Below, in pieces: positions 46,683 through 57,005 of a stretch of DNA of 64,000 bases. Where the stretch lies: NCBI RefSeq assembly GCF_024868665.1, contig NC_079908.1:3020813-3084812 (forward strand). The letters are read 5' to 3'. Below the pieces are notes generated by a model that saw nothing but the letters and a program-made list of their open reading frames with translations, did not search any database and was not told the origin of the DNA. Source of the stretch: Triplophysa rosa. Its lineage: Eukaryota > Chordata > Actinopteri > Cypriniformes > Nemacheilidae. Numbering within the stretch: position 1 is the stretch's first letter; each line of letters opens with the position of its first letter. The position numbers and the translations under genes were made by a program.

Positions 46683-48850
46683 CTAAGGCCTAGTCCCCGT
46701 TTAATCTAATCCCTGTCCGGGAAACCATCCCATATTGTTTATGTGAAGTTGATTTATTTTTTATATCTTGACAAATCAGCTAATGCCACAGTTCTGTGCT
46801 GTTGTTTTAAGATAAAAGATACAAATTATGTCACTTCCTGGTATTTAAAGAACATCACCAAAGGTTACATGAAATGTAACATTGAGGATTCATTTTAAAT
46901 GAAAACCCTCTGGAAAAATATAAACTATTGAAATAAAATTAATAAAATGTGTTTTGCTGAATGCATTTAATTAAGAAAGAGCACAAATGTTATTTTTTTA
47001 TACCATTTTTACTTTGTACAGAAATTTTGGACAAGAATGACCCAAATGACCTAAATCCCAAAAGACCCAGACATTAGATTTTTTCACCTTCTGGCTTTCC
47101 TGTGTTCATCTCATGAGAAAAGACAAAGTCAATGACATCAATCGAAGCTGGATGAGATATTTGAACACAGAGGTCGATAGAGCTGTGGTCAAGCTAACCC
47201 TAGTGACTACTTCAGAGAAAAATGGCAAGGAACAAAATAAGCCTGTGAGCTCAAGGCAGATCAGTGCAAGTTTCCTAATGAGACACATCAAGGCCAAATG
47301 AGCTGTTGCTAATGTCATTAGACGATTGCTTAATCCACACAGTTTCACCAGGTCACAAAAATCCCACAGTCTTTTAGATAACATTTCTCCTCATTACTTA
47401 GCATTGTTAAAAATAGAAGAAATGGTTTAGCATTGTTTTTATTTAGCTATTTTGTGGGGCTGGGTTTTATGTGATTGTTCAGTGTGTACTTGGCACAAAC
47501 TCAAATGAAAAGTGAAAGTGAATCGCTTTGCAACAACACTCTTGGAGCCTATGGTGGCCGTAAGGTGCAAAACAAAACAACAAATTGCAACAAACCTGAA
47601 AACAAAATAAAAAGCTTAAATCAAAACTACAAATTTGATAAGGCAATATCCAACATGATCTCATGAGAATTTGTATGTATTTTGCGTAAAATGTGTTTCT
47701 GATAAACGTACATTTACTTACGTTGGCACAAACACTGAAACGCACAATACTGATTTATTGATGACACAAAAAACGGTGATTATTTATATGTGAACAACGT
47801 TACTGATTTACAAATGAATCCTTATGAATATCATAATCGTGCATTACCTTTTGATTATATTGTTTTAATTTGTCATATCAATGGCATTGTGTTTTCAATT
47901 GCATTTATTCAAGTTTACTTATTTACTTAATATGTGAAATGACATTTTGTTCTGTATGATTTCTGCTGCCAACTATTTTAGAAGAAATAAGACTTTAAAA
48001 TCATAAAATAAATAACATTTCTGCATCATGTAAGTAATGGTCAAACGTGTGAGCGGCGCATACTTTATATTATCTGTAAGGGGAAACAGACGATCACATC
48101 ATGCTGTCAATCGCTCCTTCACGGTGCAAGCCCATATCTCTAGTTATTATCTTCAGAGATAGAACTACATGCTTATATTGTATACTATATTTGTATATGA
48201 GGGGTAAATGGTCACTGGTGATACAAGGGCAGCCGTGTTGCAGCTGCACGATGCCCAAGTCTCTGCTCTTGCATCCAGTGTGAAACAATAGTGTACCAGA
48301 CATGCATATTTGTGCAACTCATCAGTTTTAACTTTATTAACAAAATGTGGTCTTAAACATTAATTAATGAATATGGTCTATTTTGCATATGAATGTCCTT
48401 CCTTATAGTAGTAATGTTGTTTGTTGAACGTTGAATAGCTTGATTGACAGGAGTTTCATTACAACAAAATACCGACCTTTTCCGCTGTGTTTTCTGACGT
48501 ATTGTTGTAGAGCCTGGCTTGCCAAATGTTGGATCATGCCATGTCATAAAACTCCCCCTCACCAGAGTTTTGTAGACCTCACACGCGGGTCACCTAGATC
48601 CCAGAGAGTCGGCTCCAAATATCCTGATACCTGGTGCTTCTCCAAAGTTTTATTACCATCATCTCTCTAGGGGTTCCAGAGGCCCTTTTGCTATCAGTAA
48701 GCCGTTAAAAGAACATAACACCTATTCCCCCATCTGAGGCTAGCCAGAGGAACTTCTGTGACAAGACTACACTAAACTGTCCTTTTCTATAAATATATGT
48801 AAATATCCCTGTTATATGTTGGCACTCTTGCCATTTTAAATAACAATTTT
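46683..48850. other. Unique non-coding stretch
   Basis: No gene supported. Opposed frames at 47106-47384 and 47113-47301 and at 47479-47745 overlap on both strands without splice or start support. Otherwise AT-rich. Confidence 0.5.
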
Positions 48851-49003
48851 TCCTGTAGCTCAGTGGGAAGAGCAAGGCGCTAACAATGCCAAGGTAGTGG
48901 GTTCAATCCCAAGGGATTGCACATACTTAGAAACAGATGTATAGGTTAATGCAATGTAAGTTGCTTTGGATAAAAGTGTCTGCCAAATGCGTTTATGTAA
49001 ATA
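48851..49003 (+). mobile_element. tRNA-derived SINE with L2-type tail
   Basis: The head is tRNA-like: box A TAGCTCAGTGGGAAGAG (from 48856) and box B GGTTCAATCCC (48900-48910), spaced as in a tRNA. The body then ends in GTAAGTTGCTTTGGATAAAA (from 48957) and TCTGCCAAATG, the same tail motif as the L2 LINE (28340-28356). This is the classical tRNA-head, LINE-tail plan of fish SINEs. The head lacks a proper acceptor stem and is not a functional tRNA gene. Confidence 0.85.
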
Positions 49004-49439
49004 ATCTATAACTGGTAAATAAGCACGCTTGATTCAGGCTTTGTTTGTATGTGTACTTCCGAATGAATCACGACTTAATGCAATTCAAACCTGGCATATT
49101 TGGTACCTCAATGGTTGTCTCTTGATTTCCTCGTTGTTGATATATGTTGTGTGATCATAGAACAATTTATACTCTTTATGTAATGATCTGGACTGGTATT
49201 TTGTAAAGTTGCTAGGAGGTCATAAAGATGCAAATTAGCTGTTGAGTGGACAAAGAACCTCTTCCCTGCTCAACTCTGATTGGTCGATTCAAACTCAGGT
49301 GGCCATGAAGTTAAATATTGACCCTGCTCTGGAAACTGAGCTTGGCTTTTCCTCTCTACCTGCTCTAACTTGTGTCCGTGTATTCTCTTACCTTGCCACA
49401 AGTGGTGGAGAATGCAGGCATAAGAAAAACGAAGCTGAA
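49004..49439. other. Unique non-coding stretch
   Basis: No gene seen. The start of the 108-codon frame at 49242 lies here, but only its 3' part has recognisable content. Confidence 0.4.
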
Positions 49440-49947
49440 ACCAGCTTATTGACATCTGTGTACTGTTTCCCCAGAGAATACACGGCCGCTTTCTCTCCAA
49501 CGAGGATGGAAGTAATCCTCCGCCGGCTCACGGAGGTGATGGTCTGCCAGCAGCAGTGCTTTGAGTAGCTGGCCGCGCAGCAGGAGCGCGCCGAGCAGGG
49601 ATGGAACAGCTCCGGATGGCCACGGCGTCACTGACCCCTCTACCCGAGCAGTGGCACACCAACTACTCACGAAGCTCACCGAGCAGGACTTTGTGGAAGC
49701 CTACCTTCACACATTCGAAGTGATCATCACCAGAGCGGCCTGGGAAAAGGAGCAGTGGGCACGCATCATTGCGCCCTTCTTGTTGGGGGAAGCGCAACGG
49801 GCTTACTATGCGTTACCACCTCCCCAAAGCGATGACTACGACATGCTGAAGACAGAAATCCTGGCTCGGGCGTGTCTCTCGCCCATACACACGGCCCAAC
49901 AGTTTCACAACTGGGCATACAATGAGCGCTCCCCGGTGCAGCCCTAA
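49440..49947 (+). pseudogene. Ty3/gypsy-like gag relic (SCAN-like region)
   Basis: The frame 49561-49947 reads LLTKLTEQDFVEAYLHTFEV, then EKEQWARIIAPFLLGEAQRA and AYNERSPVQP before a stop. This is the pattern of fish gypsy gag proteins related to SCAN domains: ED/FVEAYLxxFE, W.xxLAP.LxGEAQxAY and ILARxxLSPxxxAQxFHxW. An upstream frame (RLTEVMVCQQQCFE, ending 49568) is the N-terminal coiled region, shifted and stopped. No LTR, protease or polymerase is nearby, so it is an isolated fragment. Confidence 0.7.
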
Positions 49948-50282
49948 ATTACTCAGCTGACACGCCTCGTCCACCGCTGGCAGATGAGTCCACCGCATTG
50001 CAGATCTCAGTGCGCGTGGTGATCGACCATGGATTAGCTCATGGAAGCGTGACGCTCGCTCTTCTAAACTCCTAGTGCTCTGGGTAGCTTCATCTGGGCT
50101 GCGGGTGTGAGAGATTCCCATAGAAATGTTGTGTGCCATTGATTACTGTCGTGATGTTTGCGCATAGCACTGCATGCGTGTATTGGCCAGGACAACCTGA
50201 AATATTCACATGTATTATGATTTTTTTTAACGACCAAATGTTGGTAAAGGCTAAGACACCAGGCAAGCCACATGATTTTTGA

Positions 50283-50326
50283 AAAGAGCCACATGTGGCT
50301 GGTGAGCCATATGTTCCCGACCACTG
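50283..50326 (-). mobile_element. hAT-type terminal fragment
   Basis: Read on the minus strand it starts CAGTGGTCGGGAACATATGG and continues through a GAGCCACATG-like motif, the familiar start of hAT elements in vertebrates. The other end was not found. Confidence 0.4.
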
Positions 50327-51944
50327 ATCCAGAAGATAATGGCATGGCTGAGTTATTGAACATTAGTAAGAAAATAACTTTACCATGACCATCACATAAA
50401 GGGCTTACAGATCAGTCTCAGCTGTCACAGATACACGATGCATCAGTGGTTTGGCGCAAAGATTTCAAAATCTCAGACTTGATTGGTGACCCAAACAAAT
50501 AAGGTCATTTTCTTGTCTGGCTCATCAAAGTGGGCTGAGCAATGGGTATTCTGAACCGGATATCATAGACTCACTATGATTCAAGACTCACTATCAAGAC
50601 TCAAGAATCAAGACTCACTCATCAATTACGCCTGGGATCCTACTGCATAGCTATCTTAAAGAGAAAGTTAGTTCAATACTTGCATCAGTATCTTTTTTAA
50701 TACAGAACATGTTTCTGCATTCGGTACTAACTGGGTTGCTGAAATATCACTGGAAAATCTAAATGTTGCTTGCTCTCATCAGGCAGAGGGGCAGAACAAA
50801 CAGAAAACTGAACGCCAAGTCACCGTTAATGGCACACAGCTAGGTGAACCTGTCCCCAATCAAAAATGCCAACCTAATCAGTCAAACCTTGATTTGTTAT
50901 CTCAGCATCATTATTATTAATTATGGCAATATTTGTATATTTATGTACTACTATTTTATATTACTGCAAGTTTCTTATTATGATATTATCACAAAAACAT
51001 TTGTGGCTGAATTTATATAAGCATAATTTTCCAAAATAATAGTTAATATTATCATAGTTGGAGATGGATGTGTGTGACTGGTTATGCTCTATTAAAAAAA
51101 AACATTTACAGGTTATGTTTGAAGGAAGGGACAAAACGATCTACAGTATATGGCCGTATGGGTTGGAGGATAGGTTATTTTTAAAGGCACTGTTTCACAA
51201 TGTGTTTTTCATAGGTTTTCATAACTAGTCCTCATGAAAAATTATAAAATACTATGATGTGCAACAATCATTATATGGGAAACCTCAAAACTGACCCAAG
51301 ATCAGCATTAAAATTCAGAATTCTGCTCAGCAACATACATAAAGTCATATGTCCTTTTTATTAGGTCCTTGTTGGGAGCTACTATGCAAGCTTACACTGT
51401 TATCCAAAGCAAATGAATTTGAACCGGTATAATGTCTTGCCCCTACAATCCTACCCCTTCTCACCTCCTTGACACCATGCGTGAAAGCCAGGGAACTGAG
51501 AGATGAGAGAAGATGAGAGAAGCGGAGGAATTCTTGACTAACAGAGCCTTACGATTATATAACTGTCTTCAGCATGCCTGCTTTTGAGGAAGAACACGTT
51601 GTGCTGCACCTGATGTGGGGGAGATGGATAAGCATAAGCCCAGTACATCCAGCGGGTTTTGTCTGAGGGTTTCAACCAATTAACTTTCCATCACCATGAA
51701 AGGGTTTGCTGTAATGAACTGTGAGCAACTTAGTACATTGCGATATTGCAATGTCCCCCAAGATGAGAAAAAGATTGTTGAAAAAAATGTAGATAATTTC
51801 ACAGCGAATTAAAACAAACTTGTGGAAGAACTGAGAATAAAACAAATAAGCTACATTCACACAGTCAATGTTACAAATCTGAAAGTTGCACTACAAAGCA
51901 TTTTTTTGTTTTGCATGAATGTGCTGAGACAACCCTTACGAAAA
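50327..51944. other. Unique non-coding stretch
   Basis: AT-rich; short CAAGACTCACTAT direct repeats near 50580-50615. No gene seen. Confidence 0.5.
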
Positions 51945-52039
51945 TTAACCATAGTTTCACTACAGTTAAAACTAAAACACATGGGTACTGTAGTAAAACC
52001 ATGGTTATGAAAACCATGATCCACAGTGAAACCATGGTT
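51945..52039. repeat. AACCATGG-rich repeat flanking the DIRS insertion (left part)
   Basis: Several CCATGGTT/AACCATGA words and ACTGTAGTAAAACCATGGTT occur here. The last 20-bp word recurs right after the DIRS element (55896-55915), so the element sits within one such repeat. Confidence 0.6.
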
Positions 52040-52222
52040 CCCTTTCTGTCGGTCTCTCGACGTTGTGTCGAACCGACAGAATGGGGTTTGTCTTGAGAAC
52101 CTATCATCTTCTGAGTATTTAGAAAAGGCCAATGAAAATTGGCGAATGAAATTTGCATGCCGGGCTCCTCCCCGGATGTCCGGGTATAAGAGGGAAGCCG
52201 GCGTGCTCATTCATTCACCTTT
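52040..52222. repeat. DIRS left inverted terminal repeat
   Basis: About 183 bp, matched in inverse from 55686 to about 55865. It carries the TATAAG box about 235 bp before the gag ATG. Confidence 0.85.
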
Positions 52223-52422
52223 TGTTCTTCAGAGCCTACGCATCTGATGAGCAGCTTCCAGATCTTCGCTGATCTTCCAGTTCTTCGCTGGTATTCTGCT
52301 GGAATCTACGACGTGGTGCAGCGGACGGTCCCTTCCTGCAGCGACTTTCCCCTGGGCGTCTCGGCAGTTCCAGAAGTGTCTGAGCACTTTTTTTCTAAAA
52401 GAGCAAATTTCTCCAGCGTGGC

Positions 52423-53886
52423 ATGTCCCGCTGTTCTCTTGGGTGCGACGCGCTCATTGAGGAAGGGGATGGACACGATGTCTGTCTCACGTGTTTGGGT
52501 CTCCAGCACGCTGAGGCAGCCTTCGTGGATACATCTTGCCCGCACTGCGGGAAGATGCCTATCCAGACGTTGCGGTCACGGGTGGCTGTATTCTTTATGG
52601 GTAAAGCCACCACCTCGTCTGTTACCCGATCCGTGACGGCAGTGACTACGGCCCTGCCGCCCGTTTCAGTTAACACCGGGGGTGATATGGGGATCACCGT
52701 GAACGTTAGACCGCCAGCCACAGGCTCACGGACCGTTCACGCCCCGTCACGCTTGTCTGACCATCCCTTAAGAGACGGTCCTACCCCGTCTTGTTCCTCC
52801 GCCACGTACTCGGGAGTGCGTGACGAAGATGAGATGTCGATCACAGCATCGGAGGGCGACCTCTTGGCATCCGACCCCGACGATTCCTCGGAGCTCCCTC
52901 CCCCGGGGGGACGAGCCCAGGAAGAGGCGGACGTTGAGATGTCAACCATGCTCTTCCGGGCCGCCGCGAGCATTGGGCTGCAGTGCACAGCACCGCCTTT
53001 ACCCCAGCGCTCGCGGTTGGATACGTGGTACCTGGGGTCTGAGCGCGGCTCCAAGCCGCGCCCAGCGCCGGTCCCGTATTTCCCGGAGGTACATGAGGAG
53101 CTGAGTAAGACTTGGAACGCGCCCCTCACGGCTCGTTCCAGTCAGAAAGGCTCAGTCGCCCTTACTTCCCTCGATGGTGGGGCGGCCAGGGGCTATGTCG
53201 AGATCCCCCAGGTGGAGCGTGCTGTCGCGGTGCACCTATGCCCGCAGACAGCGGCCACCTGGAGGACTCGGCCTAGACTCCCTCCCAAGGCGTGTAAGTT
53301 TTCGGCATCACTGGTGTCGAAGGCTTACATGGCTGCGGGTCAGGCCGCCTCCTCCCTCCACGCCATGGCCATCCTGCAGGTCCACCAGGCCAAGGCGTTG
53401 AAGGAGCTCCACGAGGGCAAGACCGACCCAACGGTTATGCAGGAACTCCGTACCGCCACCGATCTCGCTCTACGGGCGACTAAGGTGACGGCACGGGCCT
53501 TGGGTCGGGCGATGTCCACCATGGTGGTCCAAGAGAGGCACCTCTGGCTCAACCTTGCGCAGATGCGGGACGCTGAGAAGGTTCGCTTTCTCGACGCCCC
53601 CGTCTCGCAGGGAGGGCTGTTTGGTGAAACCTTTGAGGATTTCTCTCAGCAGTTCTCAACGGTGAAGAAGCAGACGGAGGCTATCAGGCACATCCTGCCC
53701 CGCCGTGACTCGGCCGTCGTCAGGCCTCCGAGATCCCGAGCGGCGTCTGCTTCCCGGCAGCCTCGGACCTCTTCGACTCTGGATCCGGCTCCAGTGCCCC
53801 CTTCTCAGGCTGCCTCCCGGAGAAGGACGTCGAAGAGGAAACCGCCTCCCCGTCAGCAGCCGTCGCGGAAGCAGAAGCGGCCCTGA
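52423..53886 (+). CDS. DIRS gag, intact 487-codon frame
   Basis: Starts at the ATG in CGTGGCATGTCCCGC. Residues 1-45 carry CxxxC, CxxCxxxxH and CxxC pairs (MSRCSLGCDALIEEGDGHDV, then SCPHCGK), probably a zinc-binding head. Residues about 110-165 are acidic (SEGDLLASDPDDSSELPP). The central part (about 250-430) is helical and Ala/Leu/Arg-rich (SLVSKAYMAAGQAASSLHAM, DLALRATKVTARALGRAMST), fitting a capsid-like domain. The last 50 residues are Arg/Lys/Pro-rich, suitable for nucleic-acid binding, and end QPSRKQKRP before TGA. The role in packaging element RNA is inferred from the order gag-RT-RH-YR in DIRS elements. No stop or frameshift is present over the whole length, unlike its relatives. Confidence 0.8.
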   Translation: MSRCSLGCDALIEEGDGHDVCLTCLGLQHAEAAFVDTSCPHCGKMPIQTLRSRVAVFFMGKATTSSVTRSVTAVTTALPPVSVNTGGDMGITVNVRPPATGSRTVHAPSRLSDHPLRDGPTPSCSSATYSGVRDEDEMSITASEGDLLASDPDDSSELPPPGGRAQEEADVEMSTMLFRAAASIGLQCTAPPLPQRSRLDTWYLGSERGSKPRPAPVPYFPEVHEELSKTWNAPLTARSSQKGSVALTSLDGGAARGYVEIPQVERAVAVHLCPQTAATWRTRPRLPPKACKFSASLVSKAYMAAGQAASSLHAMAILQVHQAKALKELHEGKTDPTVMQELRTATDLALRATKVTARALGRAMSTMVVQERHLWLNLAQMRDAEKVRFLDAPVSQGGLFGETFEDFSQQFSTVKKQTEAIRHILPRRDSAVVRPPRSRAASASRQPRTSSTLDPAPVPPSQAASRRRTSKRKPPPRQQPSRKQKRP

Positions 53887-53907
53887 CAGAGAGACCCCAG
53901 GGAGATC

Positions 53908-54819
53908 TTCTCGTCTTGGTGCTCTTCTCACGGAGAAGACCCGCAGAGATGCTCGATCAGGTACGTACTGTCCTTTCTCCAGGAGAGACTTGAGAAGAAC
54001 CTCTCCCCTTCCACACTGAAAGTGTATGTTGCCGCTATAGCCGCACATCACGACTCAGTTGCTGGTAAGTCTCTAGGGCAGCACTACTTGATCACCAGGT
54101 TCCTGAGGGGCGCGAGACGGTTGAATCCGTCTCGCCCGTGCCCTGTACCCTCTTGGGACCTCGAAGTGGTCCTGGGGGGCCTCCAGAGGTCCCCCTTCGA
54201 GCCCCTAGTGGAGGCCGATCTTTCTCGCCTGTCGATAAAGACGGCCCTCCTGGTAGCGCTCGCCTCCTTCAAGAGGGTAGGGGACCTACAAGCTTTCTCT
54301 GTGTCCTCGGGTTGCCTAAAATTCGGGCCTGGAGACTCTCACGTTATCCTGAGACCACGGCCCGGCTACGTGCCCAAGGTTCCCACCACTCCCTTCCGGG
54401 ACCAGGTGGTGAACTTGCAGGTGCTCCCCACCGGGGAGGAAGACCCAACCCCTTCCGTGTAGTGTCCAGTACGCGCTCTGCGCCTCTACTTGGACCGCAC
54501 GCAGGGCTTTAGAAGCTCTGAGCAGCTCTTTGTCTGTTTTGGAGGTCAGCAGAAGGGGAGAGCTGTCTCCAAACAGAGACTGGCGCACTGGATCGTGGAT
54601 GCCATATCCTTGGCATACCGGTCACAAGATCGCCCCTGCCCCTTAGGAGTTAAGGCGCACTCCACTCGGGGTGTCGCCTCCTCGTGGGCACTGGCTCAGG
54701 GCGCCTCTCTAGCAGACATCTGCAGAGCTGCGGGTTGGGCTATGCCCAATACCTTCGCGAGGTTCTACAACCTCCGCGTTGAACCGGTGTCAGCCCTCGT
54801 CCTGCAGGGCAACAGGTAG
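53908..54819 (+). pseudogene. DIRS tyrosine recombinase with one internal TAG
   Basis: The frame is the same as gag and is separated from it by the single TGA at 53884-53886 and seven codons. The N-terminal core-binding region (SPSTLKVYVAAIAAHH) and the first catalytic Arg in FKRVGDLQAF are present. A TAG at 54460-54462 replaces the Leu codon (TTG) found at the same place in the other copy. The frame then continues with the His-x-x-Arg box (HSTRGVASSWAL), the helix GASLADICRAAGW and the catalytic Tyr in NTFARFYNLRVEPV, ending at 54819. Apart from the TAG the enzyme looks complete: every landmark residue is visible. Confidence 0.8.
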
Positions 54820-55511
54820 GACCGGCAGCCTTTGGGCGTACGCCTGCGGAAGCCCTTCCCCCTTCGGGGGGAGTAGTGGCGATCCAGCCTCACTTATTTC
54901 CCCTCGGGGTAAAGAACAGGCATTCCATCCATCACTAAGCACCCTTCCAGGGGACAGGCTGGGCAGAGCAGCCCTTCCCCCTTAGGCCGGGGAACAGTTG
55001 AGTTATTCCCACATAGCTCTAACCGGACCTAGTGCTCCAGACATTGTAACACCCCCTCCGTGGGCTGTTCCGTCTGATGTATCCTCATGAATGGTTCCCA
55101 CCTTGGCAACCCATGACCTCCCCAGGTGGACTCCCACCTTGCGGTTAACACCTGTCCGCACTTCTTCCCATGAGTTCTCCCCTGATGGTGAGACCATGTG
55201 GTGTCTCCACTATTCCTCCCTACGGTAGGTAGTGGCCTCTACAGCGTTTTCCCCCCCAGGGGGAATAATGCTTACCCAGTGGCCCGTACGGTGCCGGGCG
55301 GCTTCTCGCCATTTAGAGAATCAGGCCTCCGCCCGTGACGGCCGGCGTTAGGGGGCTTCCCAACTTTTTGTGGAAAGCTCTGGGTCCCCCTTCCTCTCCA
55401 CTGGAAGGTCATAATTTCGCGCTAGCGTGTTCGTCTGACTCGCCCAGGCCAGTCAACGTCGCTCCGCAGAGATTGTGACGCGGCTCAGTGCTGTGGCGTT
55501 TTCCATAGGAA
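54820..55511. other. DIRS 3' untranslated region
   Basis: Non-coding part of the element, collinear with 38760-39362 of the other copy and ending before CCCCATTCTGTCGG. Confidence 0.7.
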
Positions 55512-55617
55512 CCCCATTCTGTCGGTTCGACACAACGTCGAGAGACCGACAGAAAGGGAACGTCTTGGTTACGGATGTAACCTCGGTTCCCTGATGGAGG
55601 GAACGAGACGTTGTGTC
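55512..55617. repeat. DIRS internal complementary region
   Basis: It holds the inverse of the left outer end (GACAGAAAGGG) joined directly to the inverse of the right outer end (AACGTCTTGGTTACGG...GATGGAGGG). It therefore represents the end-to-end junction of the element circle, the template used to complete the ends during DIRS replication. Confidence 0.85.
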
Positions 55618-55685
55618 CCTCATGCCACAACACTGGCCGCCCACCCCAGCGGTCGGGGGAGGATGCTTTAGGCTCCTCAGACCAA

Positions 55686-55895
55686 AGGTGAATGAATGAG
55701 CACGCCGGCTTCCTTCTTATACCCGGACATCCGGGGAGGAGCCCGGCATGCAAATTTCATTCGCCAATTTTCATTGGCCTTTTCTAAATATTCAGAAGAT
55801 GATAGGTTCTCAAGACAAACCCCATTCTGTCGGTTCGACACAACATCTCGTTTCCTCCATCAGGGAACCGAGGTTACATCCGTAACCAAGACGTT
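55686..55895. repeat. DIRS right inverted terminal repeat and outer end
   Basis: Inverse of 52040-52222 followed by the unique right outer end (about 55850-55895, TCCTCCATCAGGGAACCGAG...). Confidence 0.85.
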
Positions 55896-56929
55896 ACTGT
55901 AGTAAAACCATGGTTTTGCCATAAGTAATCAATACACCAAAAAACATGGTTACTACAATTACAATCTTAATTTATTACACTAATTTCTCCTAAGAAAATG
56001 TATCATATTTTAAAAATGTTGGTTTTGTTCAGTTTGGCTTTGGGTTTTTTATCCCATCCTCCCAAAAAATAGATTTTTATTTGTTTTTCTGACACATTAC
56101 TCTTCTAACACAATACTCTTGTTTTCCCCTAATGGAACTTGTCAGCTTTAACATTAGAGAATGACAGCAAAGAATAACTTGCAAAGCGAGCACCTTATGA
56201 CATGTAGTAAGTTCATCAATCATGTGACAAACAGCTAGTTGTCAACTGTGATTTCGTTGTGAGCCTCAAAAACGTATGGCCACTTTGGTTATAGAATGCA
56301 ACTGTCTATCTTTTTCATAACCCAAATGTTTTTTAACATAATCATATTTAGCACTCCTAAGAGCTGTGCTACTATATGAATGCAGCTATATTATTTTTCC
56401 ATTTCTCCTACTGCCTCTATCCGCTCTCTATCTCTCTCCCCGTCTTTCTTCTGCTATGTGCCAAGGGTTCATTTGTGTTGAGTGGGACAGTATCTGAATG
56501 TTAATATCTGTTGTGCCACAATGAAAAACAGATAGCTTTTCCTTGAAATGAGTTAGCATGAAGACTGAGAGTGTGTGCCAAAGTAGCGCTTTCACTAGTG
56601 ACTATCAGAAACTGACTTGGTATGCACAAAGCAGTAAACCTGGCATCCTTTCAAGGCTTACTACCTAATGAGCCCATTCCGACTGATCTTCTGGAAGTGC
56701 CAATGTGGATCATAGGTTGCGTTGTACCCTGTACTGTTAGGAGGGTGCCCCAGAGCAGGCAGAATTGTTTTGACAAAGTAGATTCAGTTAGGACCTGCCA
56801 GTACTAATGCTGCTGGAGAAATATTGGACCAGCTCTTATGTCAGCCAGAAAGCATGTTGCAAGAGGACACATGTAACCAAGAAATGGCACGGTCACCAGG
56901 TCTTCATTGATTTGGACAACACAAGAACT
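55896..56929. other. Unique non-coding stretch
   Basis: Starts with the right part of the AACCATGG repeat (55896-55970). No gene seen; the 56622-56807 frame is short and unsupported. Confidence 0.5.
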
Positions 56930-57005
56930 AGATATGCTAGCATCATGCTAAAATGTGTTAGCTTTGCATGTTGAGACATGTTAACGTCATGTTAAAACGT
57001 GTTAG
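56930..57005. repeat. Degenerate CATGCTAA/CATGTTAA repeat array, left part
   Basis: Words such as CATGCTAAAATGTGTTAGC and CATGTTAACGTCATG recur every 15-20 bp. The array resumes at 58120. Confidence 0.6.

Larger units (their letters stand above)
52040..55895 (+). mobile_element. DIRS-type retrotransposon lacking reverse transcriptase and RNase H
   Basis: Left inverted terminal repeat 52040-52222 with TATAAG at 52185; gag 52423-53886; recombinase 53908-54819; 3' untranslated region to 55511; internal complementary region 55512-55617; right terminal repeat from 55686; final end AACCAAGACGTT at 55895. Compared with 35367-40043 the gag is complete and the recombinase keeps its C-terminus, but everything from just after the gag stop to the start of the recombinase is gone (join GAGATC-TTCTCG near 53907). 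GTT lies at both outer borders and no target duplication is present, as known for DIRS elements. Confidence 0.9.

Noticed and set aside
47106..47384. 92-codon minus frame opposite a 62-codon plus frame
   Set aside because: Hydrophobic random-looking composition, no splice context, no similarity recognised.
48851..48925. tRNA gene suggested by box A and box B
   Set aside because: The stems of a tRNA cannot be completed and the sequence runs into an L2-type tail, so it is the head of a SINE.
50064..50363. 99-codon minus frame
   Set aside because: It crosses the hAT-type terminus and has no coding signature.
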